In this document: positions 26,146 to 35,031 of the stretch, one piece after another
How the letters are laid out: the number at the start of each line of letters is the position of its first letter
Numbering within the stretch: position 1 is the stretch's first letter
Source of the DNA: Spartobacteria bacterium
GTDB lineage: Bacteria > Verrucomicrobiota > Verrucomicrobiia > Chthoniobacterales > UBA10450
Length of the DNA stretch: 64,000 nt
Assembly (NCBI GenBank): GCA_021325495.1
Contig: JAJPGZ010000003.1
Coordinates: forward strand, 186,001 to 250,000
Reading direction: 5' to 3'
Program-made: the position numbers and the translations under genes
The notes under the pieces: generated by a model
What the model was told of the DNA's origin: nothing
Database searches by the model: none
What the model saw: the letters and a program-made list of their open reading frames with translations, nothing else

Positions 26146-26907
26146 TTACGCTACGCCGAGTGTCGACAACGTCGGTTCATCGATCGCTGAGGTCACGGCC
26201 AGGCCGTGATCTTCCTGGAAGGCCGCGATCGCTTGTCGCGTATAAGTTCCAAGCACGCCATCGATCGGGCCATCGTAATAGCCGTCGCGCTGCAACTGTT
26301 CTTGCACCGCGATTGTCACCCGATCCGGCGACCAACCGTTGTAGCCGTAGATCGGCCCATCGAATGCAAAGGTGATGCCGGGTGCATAACCCCAGGCCGG
26401 ATACCACCAACCGTCGTTCCACGCCCACCAGCCGCCGCCGACAAAGACGACGCGGTTGTAGTGATTGCGCCACCACCACGATGGGTGGAATTGGCGATGG
26501 TAATTGCGGAAGACGACATATTGCGCGCCGTTGAAGCGCGTCGTCTTCCAGTTGTTCACGATCTTCACATTGCGAACACGAGTGCGATTTACCACCGTCC
26601 TGTTGACCACGTTGGTTTTGTTAATTTTCGTGGTGTTGTTGAACCTGGCGGCGTTGTGTTCGCTCGCCTCGGTCCTGAGACGCGCGTTGCGATGATGCAC
26701 CGACGCGTTCGTGCTTAATTGCGCGTTCGCGTTGTGATGCATACGATTTGTGTGCACGGCCGCGCCCGTGTTAACGGACGCCGTGGTTTGCGCTGACCCT
26801 TTTCGCGTCTTCGCTTTGCCGCGTCCGTCATTGTCGGCCTTCGCTCCATAGGCGCTGAGCGCCAGCACGAGCGTGCCGCAGTAAATAAGATTTCGAATTG
26901 TTTTCAT
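26146..26907 (-). CDS. Secreted protein with C-terminal peptidoglycan-binding domain (paralogue 2)
   Basis: The 253 residues show a signal peptide (NLIYCGTLVLALSAYGAKA), an Asn/Thr/His-rich low-complexity segment with repeated TNRMH/TNASVHHRNA-like units, the same aromatic middle as its neighbour (WWWRNHYNRVVFVGGGWWAW), and a PG_binding_1 domain (LQRDGYYDGPIDGVLGTYTR). The two genes share about half of their C-terminal residues by eye but not the N-terminal linkers, so the linkers evolve quickly. Confidence 0.78.
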   Translation of the reverse strand: MKTIRNLIYCGTLVLALSAYGAKADNDGRGKAKTRKGSAQTTASVNTGAAVHTNRMHHNANAQLSTNASVHHRNARLRTEASEHNAARFNNTTKINKTNVVNRTVVNRTRVRNVKIVNNWKTTRFNGAQYVVFRNYHRQFHPSWWWRNHYNRVVFVGGGWWAWNDGWWYPAWGYAPGITFAFDGPIYGYNGWSPDRVTIAVQEQLQRDGYYDGPIDGVLGTYTRQAIAAFQEDHGLAVTSAIDEPTLSTLGVA

Positions 26908-27012
26908 GTTACCTGAATTGTTTCCTCTGTTTGTGATTGAACCCGCGATTTCGCGCGAGGTTCTCTTCTTCTTTCAACTTAGACACGGCGCCCCGCGCAA
27001 TATTCAGCCCAA

Positions 27013-27465
27013 TTAGCGCGACGCTGACTGCTGCCGCACGGCTTCGAAGAGAACAATCGCAACTGCCGTCGCCAGATTCAGGCTGCGGGTGCCGTGCATT
27101 GGAATGGTCAGGCAATTGTCGATGTTAGCGGCAAGAAGCGACTCCGGCAGCCCTTTCGTCTCGCGACCGAACACGAGAAAATCGCCGCGCTTAAATTTCA
27201 TTTCGTGATAGGCGCGTTTCGTTTTCGTCGTTAGAAAAAAATAACGCGCGGCAACATTTGCCTGCTGCACCTCCGCAAACGAGTCCCACGTGCGAAGATC
27301 GACATCTTCCCAATAATCGAGTCCGGCGCGCTTGAGTTGCCGATCGTCCAGCGAAAACCCGAACGGCCTAACGAGATGCAAGGTCGATTGCGTCGCCAGA
27401 CACAATCGCGCCACATTGCCGGTGTTCGGCGGAATCTCCGGCTCGACCAGGACGACGTTGAACAA
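27013..27465 (-). CDS. trmL: tRNA (cytidine/uridine(34)-2'-O)-methyltransferase TrmL
   Basis: A SPOUT-fold methyltransferase for the wobble base of tRNA-Leu. The 150 residues include VLVEPEIPPNTGNVARLC, FGRETKGLPESLL and the knot segment TIPMHGTRSLNLATAVAIVLFE. Length and motifs match TrmL (YibK). It begins directly after the transaldolase stop. Confidence 0.93.
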   Translation of the reverse strand: MFNVVLVEPEIPPNTGNVARLCLATQSTLHLVRPFGFSLDDRQLKRAGLDYWEDVDLRTWDSFAEVQQANVAARYFFLTTKTKRAYHEMKFKRGDFLVFGRETKGLPESLLAANIDNCLTIPMHGTRSLNLATAVAIVLFEAVRQQSASR

Positions 27466-28458
27466 TTATTTCAGCTTGCCCGCGACGAACTTCTCCAGCT
27501 TCACGATGTCGGCCGCGAATTTGCGAATGCCTTCCGATAATTTCTCCGTCGCCATCGCGTTCTCGTTTAGCAGCCAGCGGAATTTCTTTTCGTCCAGTTG
27601 CAACTTGTCGATCTTCGCCGCTTTCGCTTTCTCCGGTGTAAGCTTGCGCTCCACCGGCTCGTTCGATTTCGCCAACTCCTCCATCAATTCCGGCGAGATC
27701 GTTAGGCAATCGCAACCGGCCAGCTCCAGGATTTGTCCGACGTTGCGGAAGCTCGCGCCCATCACTTCGGTCGGGATGTCGAACTTCTTGTAGTAGGTGT
27801 AAATCTCCTGCACCGATTGCACGCCCGGATCTTCCGGGCCGGTGTAATCGCGTTTCTCGTGCGCTTTGTACCAATCGTAAATCCGTCCCACGAACGGCGA
27901 GATGAGTTGCACCTTCGCGTCCGCGCAACGCACCGCCTGCACCAGCGAGAACATCAAGGTCAGGTTGCATTTGATTCCTTCCTTCTGCAGTTGCTCCGCC
28001 GCGACGATTCCCTCCCAGGTCGAAGCGATTTTAATCAGCACGCGCTCGCGCGGAACATGTCGATCTTCGTAAAGCTTGATCAGCTGCCGCGCCTTCGCGA
28101 TCGAAATCTGCGTATCGAATGAATATCGCGCATCGGTCTCGGTCGAGACACGTCCGGGAATGATCTTCAACATCTCGCTCCCGAATTTCACCAGCAGATG
28201 CTCGATGATGTCGTCAATTTGCGCGGCACCGCTCAGTCCGGAATTTTTTCGATCGACCAGAACTTCATCGAGCAAATGAAAATATTTTTCGTTCTGCGTC
28301 GCCGCGTAAATCAAACTCGGGTTGGTCGTCGCGTCCTCTGGCTTGAAACCGCGAATTGATTCGAAGTCGCCCGTGTCGGCGACGACTTTCGTGAATTTCT
28401 TCAGCTGCTCGAGCTGACTCAATTTCGTCGTCTTCTTTTCCGCAACAGCAGTGCTCAT
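27466..28458 (-). CDS. tal: Transaldolase
   Basis: A non-oxidative pentose phosphate enzyme that transfers dihydroxyacetone between sugar phosphates. The 330 residues contain [12 protein letters not shown] and the Schiff-base lysine in [13 protein letters not shown], followed by [18 protein letters not shown] and [14 protein letters not shown], typical of the TalB subfamily. Its stop abuts the trmL start. Confidence 0.95.
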   Translation of the reverse strand: MSTAVAEKKTTKLSQLEQLKKFTKVVADTGDFESIRGFKPEDATTNPSLIYAATQNEKYFHLLDEVLVDRKNSGLSGAAQIDDIIEHLLVKFGSEMLKIIPGRVSTETDARYSFDTQISIAKARQLIKLYEDRHVPRERVLIKIASTWEGIVAAEQLQKEGIKCNLTLMFSLVQAVRCADAKVQLISPFVGRIYDWYKAHEKRDYTGPEDPGVQSVQEIYTYYKKFDIPTEVMGASFRNVGQILELAGCDCLTISPELMEELAKSNEPVERKLTPEKAKAAKIDKLQLDEKKFRWLLNENAMATEKLSEGIRKFAADIVKLEKFVAGKLK

Positions 28459-28492
28459 GCGTAACCGTACGCCTCACCTGCAAGATCGACAA

Positions 28493-29611
28493 TTACATTC
28501 TCAGCGCGTCGTCGATCTTCCGAAATTCATCTTCGCTGAATCTCAAATTTTCCAGCGCCCTCACGTTTTCTTCAATTTGATCGACATCGGACGCGCCGAT
28601 GAGAACGCTGGAAATTTCCGGACAACGCAAAATCCACGCGATCGCCATTTGCGGCAGCGTTTGTCCGCGCGCTTTCGCGATTTCGTTCAGTTTCACCACG
28701 CGTTGCTTTAACTCGGGCGCGAAAAATCGACGGCGTTGTTCTTCGCTCCAGAGTCGCGCCGCGCGCGACTCCTCCGGAATTTCCTCAAGATATTTGGCGC
28801 TGAGTAATCCCTGCGCCAGCGGCGAAAAAGCAATGACCCCGACGCCGCTTTCGCGCGCCGCTGGAAACAAATCCGTTTCCGCCGTTCGCCGCAGCAAACT
28901 ATAACTTGATTGTACGGCCACGATCGGCGCCAAACGAAAGTGTCTCGTTAGGCCGGTCGCTTCCTGCAAGAGTTTGCCCGGATAATTGCTCACGCCGGCG
29001 TAAAGCGCTTTACCGCTGCGCACGATGTGGTCGAGTGCGCCGAGCGTTTCTTCGAGCGGCACTTCCGGGTCGGCGCGGTGCGCGTAGAAAAGATCGACAT
29101 AGTCGAGCCCGAGGCGGCCTAACGATTGGTCAATGCTCGCGACCAAACTCTTGCGCGAGCAACCGCGGCCGTATGCGCCCGGCCACATGTCGAACCCGGC
29201 CTTGGTCGAAATGATCATCTCGTCCCGCGGCATTTCGCAAAGAATGCGGCCCACCACCGTCTCCGCTTTACCGGGCGGGCGTCCGTAATTGTTCGCGAGA
29301 TCGAAATGCGTGATGCCGAGATTGAACGCGCGGAAGATGCATTCGCGCGCGATCTCGGGCCCGCGATAGCCGCCGAAGGTTTCCCACGCGCCTAACGAGA
29401 TCGCAGGGAGCTTCAATCCGGATGCGCCGCAGCGACGATACGGCATCTTGTCGTAACGCGTCGGCTCGGCCGCGAATTGCAAAAAGCTCAGACGATCGCG
29501 TTCGACTTTCTTCGACGCGGCTTGCGGGCGCGTCTCGACGTTGACGTGCTTTGACGCCGGATTTTGGCGCGGCTCAACTCCGCGAGGAGTGCGTCGTTCG
29601 AATTCGGCCAT
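28493..29611 (-). CDS. Aldo/keto reductase, YghZ-like
   Basis: The 372-residue TIM-barrel reductase shows GITHFDLANNYG (catalytic Asp/Tyr), IISTKAGFDMWPG (Lys), DYVDLFYAHRADPEVP (His) and a C-terminal NADPH-binding IGASDVDQIEENV. The segment GAYGRGCSRKSLVASIDQSL is typical of the glyceraldehyde-3-phosphate reductase (YghZ) branch. The first ~55 residues are an unusual charged extension; an internal ATG at 29446 would give the usual family start. The long start lies 2 bp after the upstream gene's stop. Confidence 0.82.
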   Translation of the reverse strand: MAEFERRTPRGVEPRQNPASKHVNVETRPQAASKKVERDRLSFLQFAAEPTRYDKMPYRRCGASGLKLPAISLGAWETFGGYRGPEIARECIFRAFNLGITHFDLANNYGRPPGKAETVVGRILCEMPRDEMIISTKAGFDMWPGAYGRGCSRKSLVASIDQSLGRLGLDYVDLFYAHRADPEVPLEETLGALDHIVRSGKALYAGVSNYPGKLLQEATGLTRHFRLAPIVAVQSSYSLLRRTAETDLFPAARESGVGVIAFSPLAQGLLSAKYLEEIPEESRAARLWSEEQRRRFFAPELKQRVVKLNEIAKARGQTLPQMAIAWILRCPEISSVLIGASDVDQIEENVRALENLRFSEDEFRKIDDALRM

Positions 29612-29613
29612 TG

Positions 29614-31035
29614 TTAGGCCGAAACGGTAGTTGTCGATCTTGCGGAGCCGCCGCGAGAGCCGAGCGCGGCGCGCACGAAATTATTTCCAAGTTCCCACAT
29701 CGGCCCGGGGAATTTGCGGCATTCGGTCAGGACGTCATCGAGCGCGTTCACAAACATATCGACTTCCTTTTCGCCGATGATGAGCGGCGGCAGAATTTTC
29801 ATCACGTCCATGGCGTGGCCGGCGACCTGCGTAAGGATTCGGTGCTTGCTCAACATTTGCGTCACGACCATTTGCGCGAAGAGCACCTTGTCGATCTTGT
29901 GCAAAAGTTTCCACGCCATCTTGAGCTTGAACTCGGTCGGTTCATGAAACTCGATCCCGATCATCAAACCTTTTCCGCGCACTTCTTTGATGAACGAATG
30001 TTTCGCTTTCAACTTGTCGATCTTTTCCATCAAGAGCGCGCCCATTTTGGCCGAGCGTTCGACGAGATGTTCATTGTCGATCACTTCGAGCGAGGCGAGT
30101 CCGCACGCCATGGCCAGATTGTTGCGACCGAACGTGGTCGAGTGGACAACGCAACGGTCCATCCGCGAAAAAGTTTTTTGATAAATCTCGCGCCGGGTCA
30201 TGATCGCGCCGCACGGCACGTAACCGCCGCTCAACGTTTTCGCGAGCGTGATGATATCGGGCTCGAGGTTCCAATGTTCGAACCCAAACATTTTTCCGGT
30301 GCGGCCGAGTCCGGTTTGGACTTCGTCGGAAATCAGCAGCGTTCCGTACTTGCGGCAAAGTTCCTGCGCGCGAATGAAAAAATCGCTCTTCGGCGTTTGG
30401 CAGCCTTTGCCCTGAACAGTTTCAATCACGAACGCTGCGACATCGCGCGAATGCAATTGTCGATCTAACGAATCGAGGTCATCCAGCGCGACACGCGTGT
30501 CGAAGCCCGGCATCAATTCGCCGAAACCTTCGGTGAAACTTTCGCAGCCCATCAACGATAGCGAACCAAGACTCAATCCATGAAACGCACTCGCGAGCGA
30601 CACCACGCGTTTCCGTCCGGTCGCGGCGCGCGCAAATTTCAAGGCGCCTTCCATCGCTTCCGTTCCGGAGTTGCAAAAGAAAATTGCGTCGAGATGTGAC
30701 GGCGCGCGTTTCGTTAGGGCTTCGGCCAGCAGTCCGCTCAGCAGCGAACAATCCATTTGCACCATGTTCGGAAGATCGAGATCAAGCACGTCGCGGATGG
30801 CTTGTTTCACCGTCGGGTGATTGCGGCCGATGTTGAAAACGGAATAGCCACTCAGGAAATCCAGGTAGGCCTGGTTATCCATGTCGTAGAGATATGCGCC
30901 CTCGGCGCGGGCATAGACTTTATCGAAACCGATGACGCGTTGCGCCTGTACGAGCGTGCGATTGAGATGCTTCTCGTGCAGTTGATAATTTTCGCCGAGA
31001 CGCGCGGCGATGATTTCTTTCAGGTCGAAACTCAC
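29614..31035 (-). CDS. Class III PLP-dependent aminotransferase
   Basis: The 473 residues match the ornithine/acetylornithine/putrescine aminotransferase fold: FCNSGTEAMEGALKFARAATGR, SAFHGLSLGSLSLMG, LLISDEVQTGLGRTG and the PLP lysine in LAKTLSGGYVPCGA. The substrate cannot be read from the sequence. It is coupled to the aldo/keto reductase 2 bp downstream. The C-terminus SARSTTTVSA is partly encoded by a 10-mer, and two further copies encode KID in the helices near residue 340-385. Confidence 0.82.
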   Translation of the reverse strand: MSFDLKEIIAARLGENYQLHEKHLNRTLVQAQRVIGFDKVYARAEGAYLYDMDNQAYLDFLSGYSVFNIGRNHPTVKQAIRDVLDLDLPNMVQMDCSLLSGLLAEALTKRAPSHLDAIFFCNSGTEAMEGALKFARAATGRKRVVSLASAFHGLSLGSLSLMGCESFTEGFGELMPGFDTRVALDDLDSLDRQLHSRDVAAFVIETVQGKGCQTPKSDFFIRAQELCRKYGTLLISDEVQTGLGRTGKMFGFEHWNLEPDIITLAKTLSGGYVPCGAIMTRREIYQKTFSRMDRCVVHSTTFGRNNLAMACGLASLEVIDNEHLVERSAKMGALLMEKIDKLKAKHSFIKEVRGKGLMIGIEFHEPTEFKLKMAWKLLHKIDKVLFAQMVVTQMLSKHRILTQVAGHAMDVMKILPPLIIGEKEVDMFVNALDDVLTECRKFPGPMWELGNNFVRAALGSRGGSARSTTTVSA

Positions 31036-31095
31036 GCGATAATGTTCCCAGATGTGCGCGGTGAACGCAAACGTCGCGCAAGATCGACATAAGAA

Positions 31096-31123
31096 AGCCG
31101 CAGGACCTCGCGATCCTGCGGCT
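31096..31123 (-). terminator. Intrinsic terminator-like hairpin after the 31149 gene
   Basis: AGCCGCAGGA and TCCTGCGGCT form a perfect 10-bp stem with an 8-nt loop; on the minus strand TTCTTA follows. Copies of the 10-mer flank it on both sides in opposite orientation (31080 and 31141), an arrangement known for uptake sequences in Neisseria. Confidence 0.7.
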
Positions 31124-31148
31124 CTCGAATTAAACGTTGTTGTCGATC

Positions 31149-31499
31149 TTAGTCTTCGACAATCACGCGCTCAACCACGCGCTTTTCACCTGTGCCGGTG
31201 TAATAAACGCGCACTTTCTGACCCGCGCGCAATGGCGCCGTCACGATTTTGCCCGCGCCATCAACAACGCGCGCAGCGGTGCCGAGCGCAAAGCTGACCG
31301 GACCCTGGTCGCTCTTCACGACGACGGTCTTGCCCGGTTCATACGTTGTCACCGTGCCGGCCGAATAAGTGGTCGACTCAGTGGTCGTCGTGGTCGTCGG
31401 CGCCGTGGTGGTTGTTTGTTCGGTGGTGGTTGTGCTTGTTTGCGCGAACGCGACGGGCGCGATCAACGCACAAGCGATGGTAAGAATACCTTTGTTCAT
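31149..31499 (-). CDS. Small secreted Thr-rich protein (paralogue of 45831 gene)
   Basis: The 116 residues have a signal peptide (ILTIACALIAPVAFAQ), a 25-residue Thr/Glu stretch, then a compact beta domain ending with VVERVIVED. The last ~70 residues align with the 45831-46193 protein, which ends VDRVIVEDND. The GTVTTYEPGK and KVRVYYTG segments suggest a small SH3- or OB-like barrel. Family not recognised. Confidence 0.7.
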   Translation of the reverse strand: MNKGILTIACALIAPVAFAQTSTTTTEQTTTTAPTTTTTTESTTYSAGTVTTYEPGKTVVVKSDQGPVSFALGTAARVVDGAGKIVTAPLRAGQKVRVYYTGTGEKRVVERVIVED

Positions 31500-31593
31500 T
31501 TGTCCTCCTGTTGGTTAATGCCCGCGTCCCAGTGCAGGCCAAGCTGTTTCGATCTTTGACTCACCAACCGCGGTGAATATTCGATCCGATAAA

Positions 31594-31788
31594 TTATCGC
31601 GGCGTGTTGCGCGCGATCACGCGTCGGGTCGGGCGAACGACATGCCTGTCGATCCGGTAAGCGGCTTTGTGGGCAACGTTGGCGGTTTTGTTCGCGACCA
31701 CTTGAATCGGACCCGCCTCTGTCGGTTGCACAAACGTGCATGCGACCAGCGCGGAAAAAGCGAAACCAAGAATGCGGTGTTTCATCAT
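31594..31788 (-). CDS. Small putative lipoprotein
   Basis: The 64 residues begin MMKHRILGFAFSALVAC, a signal peptide with a canonical LVAC lipobox. The mature ~48 residues are basic (HVVRPTRRVIARNTPR). AAAGGA lies 3-8 nt before the ATG. No family recognised; the lipobox and ribosome-binding site are the main support. Confidence 0.55.
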   Translation of the reverse strand: MMKHRILGFAFSALVACTFVQPTEAGPIQVVANKTANVAHKAAYRIDRHVVRPTRRVIARNTPR

Positions 31789-31888
31789 GTCCTTTCTCTT
31801 ACTTAATTAGACACTGACGCGGCAGTGCCTATTCGACACGAACTGCGCAATTGTGCGCAAGCTTTGATTCGATAAGGTCGCGTTATCG

Positions 31889-34177
31889 ATGCCAGATACG
31901 ATTGTCGATCTAACGGTGACGCCGGAACTTGTGGCGGAGCACGGATTGACGCCGGAAGAATACGAACGCATCAAAAAAATCCTCGGCCGTGAGCCGAATT
32001 TTACCGAGCTCGGAATTTTTTCGGTGATGTGGAGCGAGCATTGTTCCTACAAAAACTCGCGCAAAGAGCTGAAGAAATTTCCCACGACCGGTCCAAACAT
32101 ACTCGTTAGGGCGGGCGAAGAAAACGCGGGCGTGGTCGATATCGGAGATGGTTGGGCGATCGCGTTCAAGATCGAGAGTCACAACCACCCGAGCGCGATC
32201 GAGCCATTTCAAGGCGCGGCCACCGGCGTGGGCGGAATCATTCGCGACATTTTCACCATGGGCGCGCGGCCGGAGTTTTGTCTCAACTCGCTGCGCTTCG
32301 GACCGATCACCGGCGATAGCCCGAATCTGAAAACGAATCGCCGCTTGTTCGCTGGCGTGGTCTCGGGAATTGCGCACTACGGCAACTGCATCGGCATCCC
32401 CACCGTCGGCGGCGAAATTTATTTCGACGAAAGTTTTGAAGGCAATCCGCTGGTGAATGTTTTTTGTCTCGGGGTTCTGCGCCACGATCAACTCGCGCGC
32501 GGTGCTGCTCGCGGCGTGGGCAATCCGGTTTTCTACGTGGGCGCGGAAACCGGACGCGACGGATTGGCCGGGGCGGCGTTTGCATCGCGCGAGCTGACCG
32601 AAGAATCGAAAGAGGACCGCCCCGCCGTTCAAGTCGGCGATCCATTTAAGGAAAAGCTTTTGCTCGAAGCTTGTCTCGAACTTTTGCAACGCGATGCCGT
32701 TGCCGGAATTCAAGATATGGGCGCGGCCGGCCTAACGTGTTCGACATGTGAGACGGCGAGCCGCGGCGGCACCGGTATCGAAATCGATCTCGCCAAAGTT
32801 CCGAAGCGCGAGCCCGGCATGACCCCGTATGAAATCATGTTGAGCGAATCGCAGGAACGGATGTTGATCATCGCCAAACGCGGCCAGGAAGATGTCGTTA
32901 GGGAGATTTTCGAGAAGTGGGACGTGCCGTGCGCGGAAATTGGGCGTGTGACCGACGACGGAATCATGCGCGTACGGAACAACGGTAGCATCGCCGCGGA
33001 AATTCCGGCGAAGCCGCTGGCGGATGAAGCGCCGCTTTATTCGCGTGAAGTCAGGAAACCAACCACAGAGAACACGGAGGGCGCGGAGCTATTGAAAAAA
33101 ATCTCTGTCAGCTCCGTGTCCTCTGTGGTGAATTCTCTGCGCCAAACTCTGGGCGACCCGACGATCGCGTCGAAGAACTGGGTCTATCGCCAGTACGATC
33201 ACACCGTGCGCACCGGCACACTCGTTAGGCCGGGCTCCGACGCGGCGGTGTTTGAAGTAAAATACGCGAACAAGATTTTGGCCGCGACAACCGATTGCAA
33301 TTCGCTCTACTGCGCACTCGATCCACGCGAAGGCGGAAAGATCGCCGTGGCCGAAGCGGCGCGAAATCTCACTTGCTCCGGCGCGAAGCCGCTGGCCGTG
33401 ACCGACAATTTGAACTTCGGCAATCCCTACAAACCGGAAAATTTCTGGCAACTGCGCGAAGCAGTGGAAGGCGTTGCCGAAGCCTGCCGCGCCTTTGGCA
33501 CACCCGTCACGGGCGGCAATGTCTCTTTATATAATGAGAGCCCCGCCGGCGTGGTCGATCCGACGCCGACGGTCGGAATGGTCGGTTTGATCGACAAGGT
33601 CGAGCATGTCACCACGCAATGGTTCAAAGACGAAGGTGACGCGATTATTCTCGTCGGCGAGATCGGGAATGAGCTCGGCGGATCGCGCTACTTGAAAGTT
33701 TGTCACGGCAAAAAAATCGGCCCGGTTCCACATGTCGATCTTGCGCGAGAGATCGAAGTTCAAAACGCGACGCGCGAATTGATCCGCGCGGGTGTGATCA
33801 AGAGCGCGCACGATTGCAGCGAAGGCGGCCTCGCGGTTGCGCTGGCGGAATCATGTTTCAATCCGCAGAAACTTTTCGGCGCGGAGGTCGATCTTGCCGC
33901 AGGCGAGACGCCTGCCGCCACAGTTCTGTTTGGGGAGGCGCAATCGCGCATTGTCATTTCCATTGCGCGTGACAATCTCGAAAAGACGATGTCGATCTTG
34001 CGCGAACACAAGGTTCCATTTCAGCAACTTGGCCAGGTCGGTGGCGATACGCTGAGGATTCGCGTAAACGATCAGAAATTCTCCTGGCCGATTGTCGATC
34101 TTCACGACGATTGGTGGAACGCCATCGCGCGCGCGGTCGAGGGCGACGCCTCGGCCGAGCGTATCCCGAGTTTATGA
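31889..34177 (+). CDS. purL: Phosphoribosylformylglycinamidine synthase subunit PurL
   Basis: The fourth step of purine synthesis (FGAR to FGAM). The 762 residues fit the small, three-protein Pur[40 protein letters not shown], the second AIRS-like half with [17 protein letters not shown], and [10 protein letters not shown]. Two stretches do not belong to the family: residues about 392-414 ([18 protein letters not shown] and on) encoded by a palindromic repeat at 33062-33129, and [10 protein letters not shown] near 670-680 encoded by a REP-like hairpin at 33899-33925. Both keep the frame and lie in expected loops. Its stop overlaps the next gene's start. Confidence 0.95.
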   Translation: MPDTIVDLTVTPELVAEHGLTPEEYERIKKILGREPNFTELGIFSVMWSEHCSYKNSRKELKKFPTTGPNILVRAGEENAGVVDIGDGWAIAFKIESHNHPSAIEPFQGAATGVGGIIRDIFTMGARPEFCLNSLRFGPITGDSPNLKTNRRLFAGVVSGIAHYGNCIGIPTVGGEIYFDESFEGNPLVNVFCLGVLRHDQLARGAARGVGNPVFYVGAETGRDGLAGAAFASRELTEESKEDRPAVQVGDPFKEKLLLEACLELLQRDAVAGIQDMGAAGLTCSTCETASRGGTGIEIDLAKVPKREPGMTPYEIMLSESQERMLIIAKRGQEDVVREIFEKWDVPCAEIGRVTDDGIMRVRNNGSIAAEIPAKPLADEAPLYSREVRKPTTENTEGAELLKKISVSSVSSVVNSLRQTLGDPTIASKNWVYRQYDHTVRTGTLVRPGSDAAVFEVKYANKILAATTDCNSLYCALDPREGGKIAVAEAARNLTCSGAKPLAVTDNLNFGNPYKPENFWQLREAVEGVAEACRAFGTPVTGGNVSLYNESPAGVVDPTPTVGMVGLIDKVEHVTTQWFKDEGDAIILVGEIGNELGGSRYLKVCHGKKIGPVPHVDLAREIEVQNATRELIRAGVIKSAHDCSEGGLAVALAESCFNPQKLFGAEVDLAAGETPAATVLFGEAQSRIVISIARDNLEKTMSILREHKVPFQQLGQVGGDTLRIRVNDQKFSWPIVDLHDDWWNAIARAVEGDASAERIPSL
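33062..33129. repeat. Palindromic repeat inserted in frame in purL
   Basis: ACCACAGAGAACACGGAG (33062-33079) and its inverted copy (33112-33129) match at 17 of 18 positions and enclose 32 bp. The word CCACAGAG-ACACGGAG is a common dispersed repeat in soil bacteria of this kind (from memory). It adds about 23 residues between the two halves of PurL. Confidence 0.75.
33899..33925. repeat. REP-like hairpin inserted in frame in purL
   Basis: GCAGGCG-aga-CGCCTGC followed by CGCCACAGTT. Exactly identical over 27 bp to 4581-4607 in the pilus operon. It encodes AGETPAATV. Confidence 0.75.
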
Positions 34178-34995
34178 CGGCCGATCCAAACGTCGTCTTT
34201 AGCGGATCGATCCCGGAAAATTACGATCGCTATCTGGGCCCCGTTTTGTTCGAACCGTTTGCGCGCGATTTGGTCGAGCGTTTGGAATCGCGCAAACCGC
34301 GAAGCGTTTTAGAAATTGCGTGCGGCACCGGAATCCTGACGCGGCAACTGCGCCAACAACTCGGCAAAGACATCTACGTTGTCGCGACCGATCTGAACGC
34401 GCCGATGCTCGATTATGCGCGCGCGAAATTCAGTGGCGCGAAAGATCTCGAATGGGAAGTGGCGGACGCGAGCGCGTTGCCGTTCGGCGATGAAACGTTC
34501 GACGTGGTCGTTTGCCAATTCGGTTTGATGTTCGCGCCGGACAAGGAAGCGGCCATGCGCGAAGCCTATCGCGTCTTACGCGCGGGCGGGGCGTTCGTTT
34601 TCAATGTCTGGGATTCGATGGAGAAGAATCCGTTCGCGCAAATTGCGCACGAGACAATCGCGTCCTTCTTCGATCGCGACCCGCCAACGTTTTACGAAAT
34701 TCCATTCAGCATGCACGACGCGCGGATGATTCGCGGTGCGCTCAAGAAAGCTGGCTTCGATGCGATCGAGTCTTCGCTCGTGACATTGCCCTTGCGCGCG
34801 CAATCGGCCGGTGAATTCGCGATCGGTCTCGTGCGCGGCAATCCGGTTTCGACCGCGATCGAAGAACGCGGCGGCAAGATCGACAATGTCATTCGCGCGG
34901 TTGGCGAAAAAATCGCGGAGCGATTTGGCGCCGCGCCGGCGGAGAGCACGATGCAAGCGATGGCGTGGAGCGCGGAGCGAATTCCGCGCTTGTGA
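34174..34995 (+). CDS. SAM-dependent methyltransferase in the purine operon
   Basis: A class I methyltransferase of 273 residues with motif [16 protein letters not shown] (about 46-60), motif II region [14 protein letters not shown], and [34 protein letters not shown] typical of the Methyltransf_11 group. The start at 34174 overlaps the purL stop (ATGA). Substrate unknown; its place between purL and purF is conserved coupling or chance, and it has no obvious purine role. Confidence 0.82.
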   Translation: MTADPNVVFSGSIPENYDRYLGPVLFEPFARDLVERLESRKPRSVLEIACGTGILTRQLRQQLGKDIYVVATDLNAPMLDYARAKFSGAKDLEWEVADASALPFGDETFDVVVCQFGLMFAPDKEAAMREAYRVLRAGGAFVFNVWDSMEKNPFAQIAHETIASFFDRDPPTFYEIPFSMHDARMIRGALKKAGFDAIESSLVTLPLRAQSAGEFAIGLVRGNPVSTAIEERGGKIDNVIRAVGEKIAERFGAAPAESTMQAMAWSAERIPRL

Positions 34996-35031
34996 TTGGT
35001 TATCAATCGTGAATGTTTCGCTAGACCCAAA

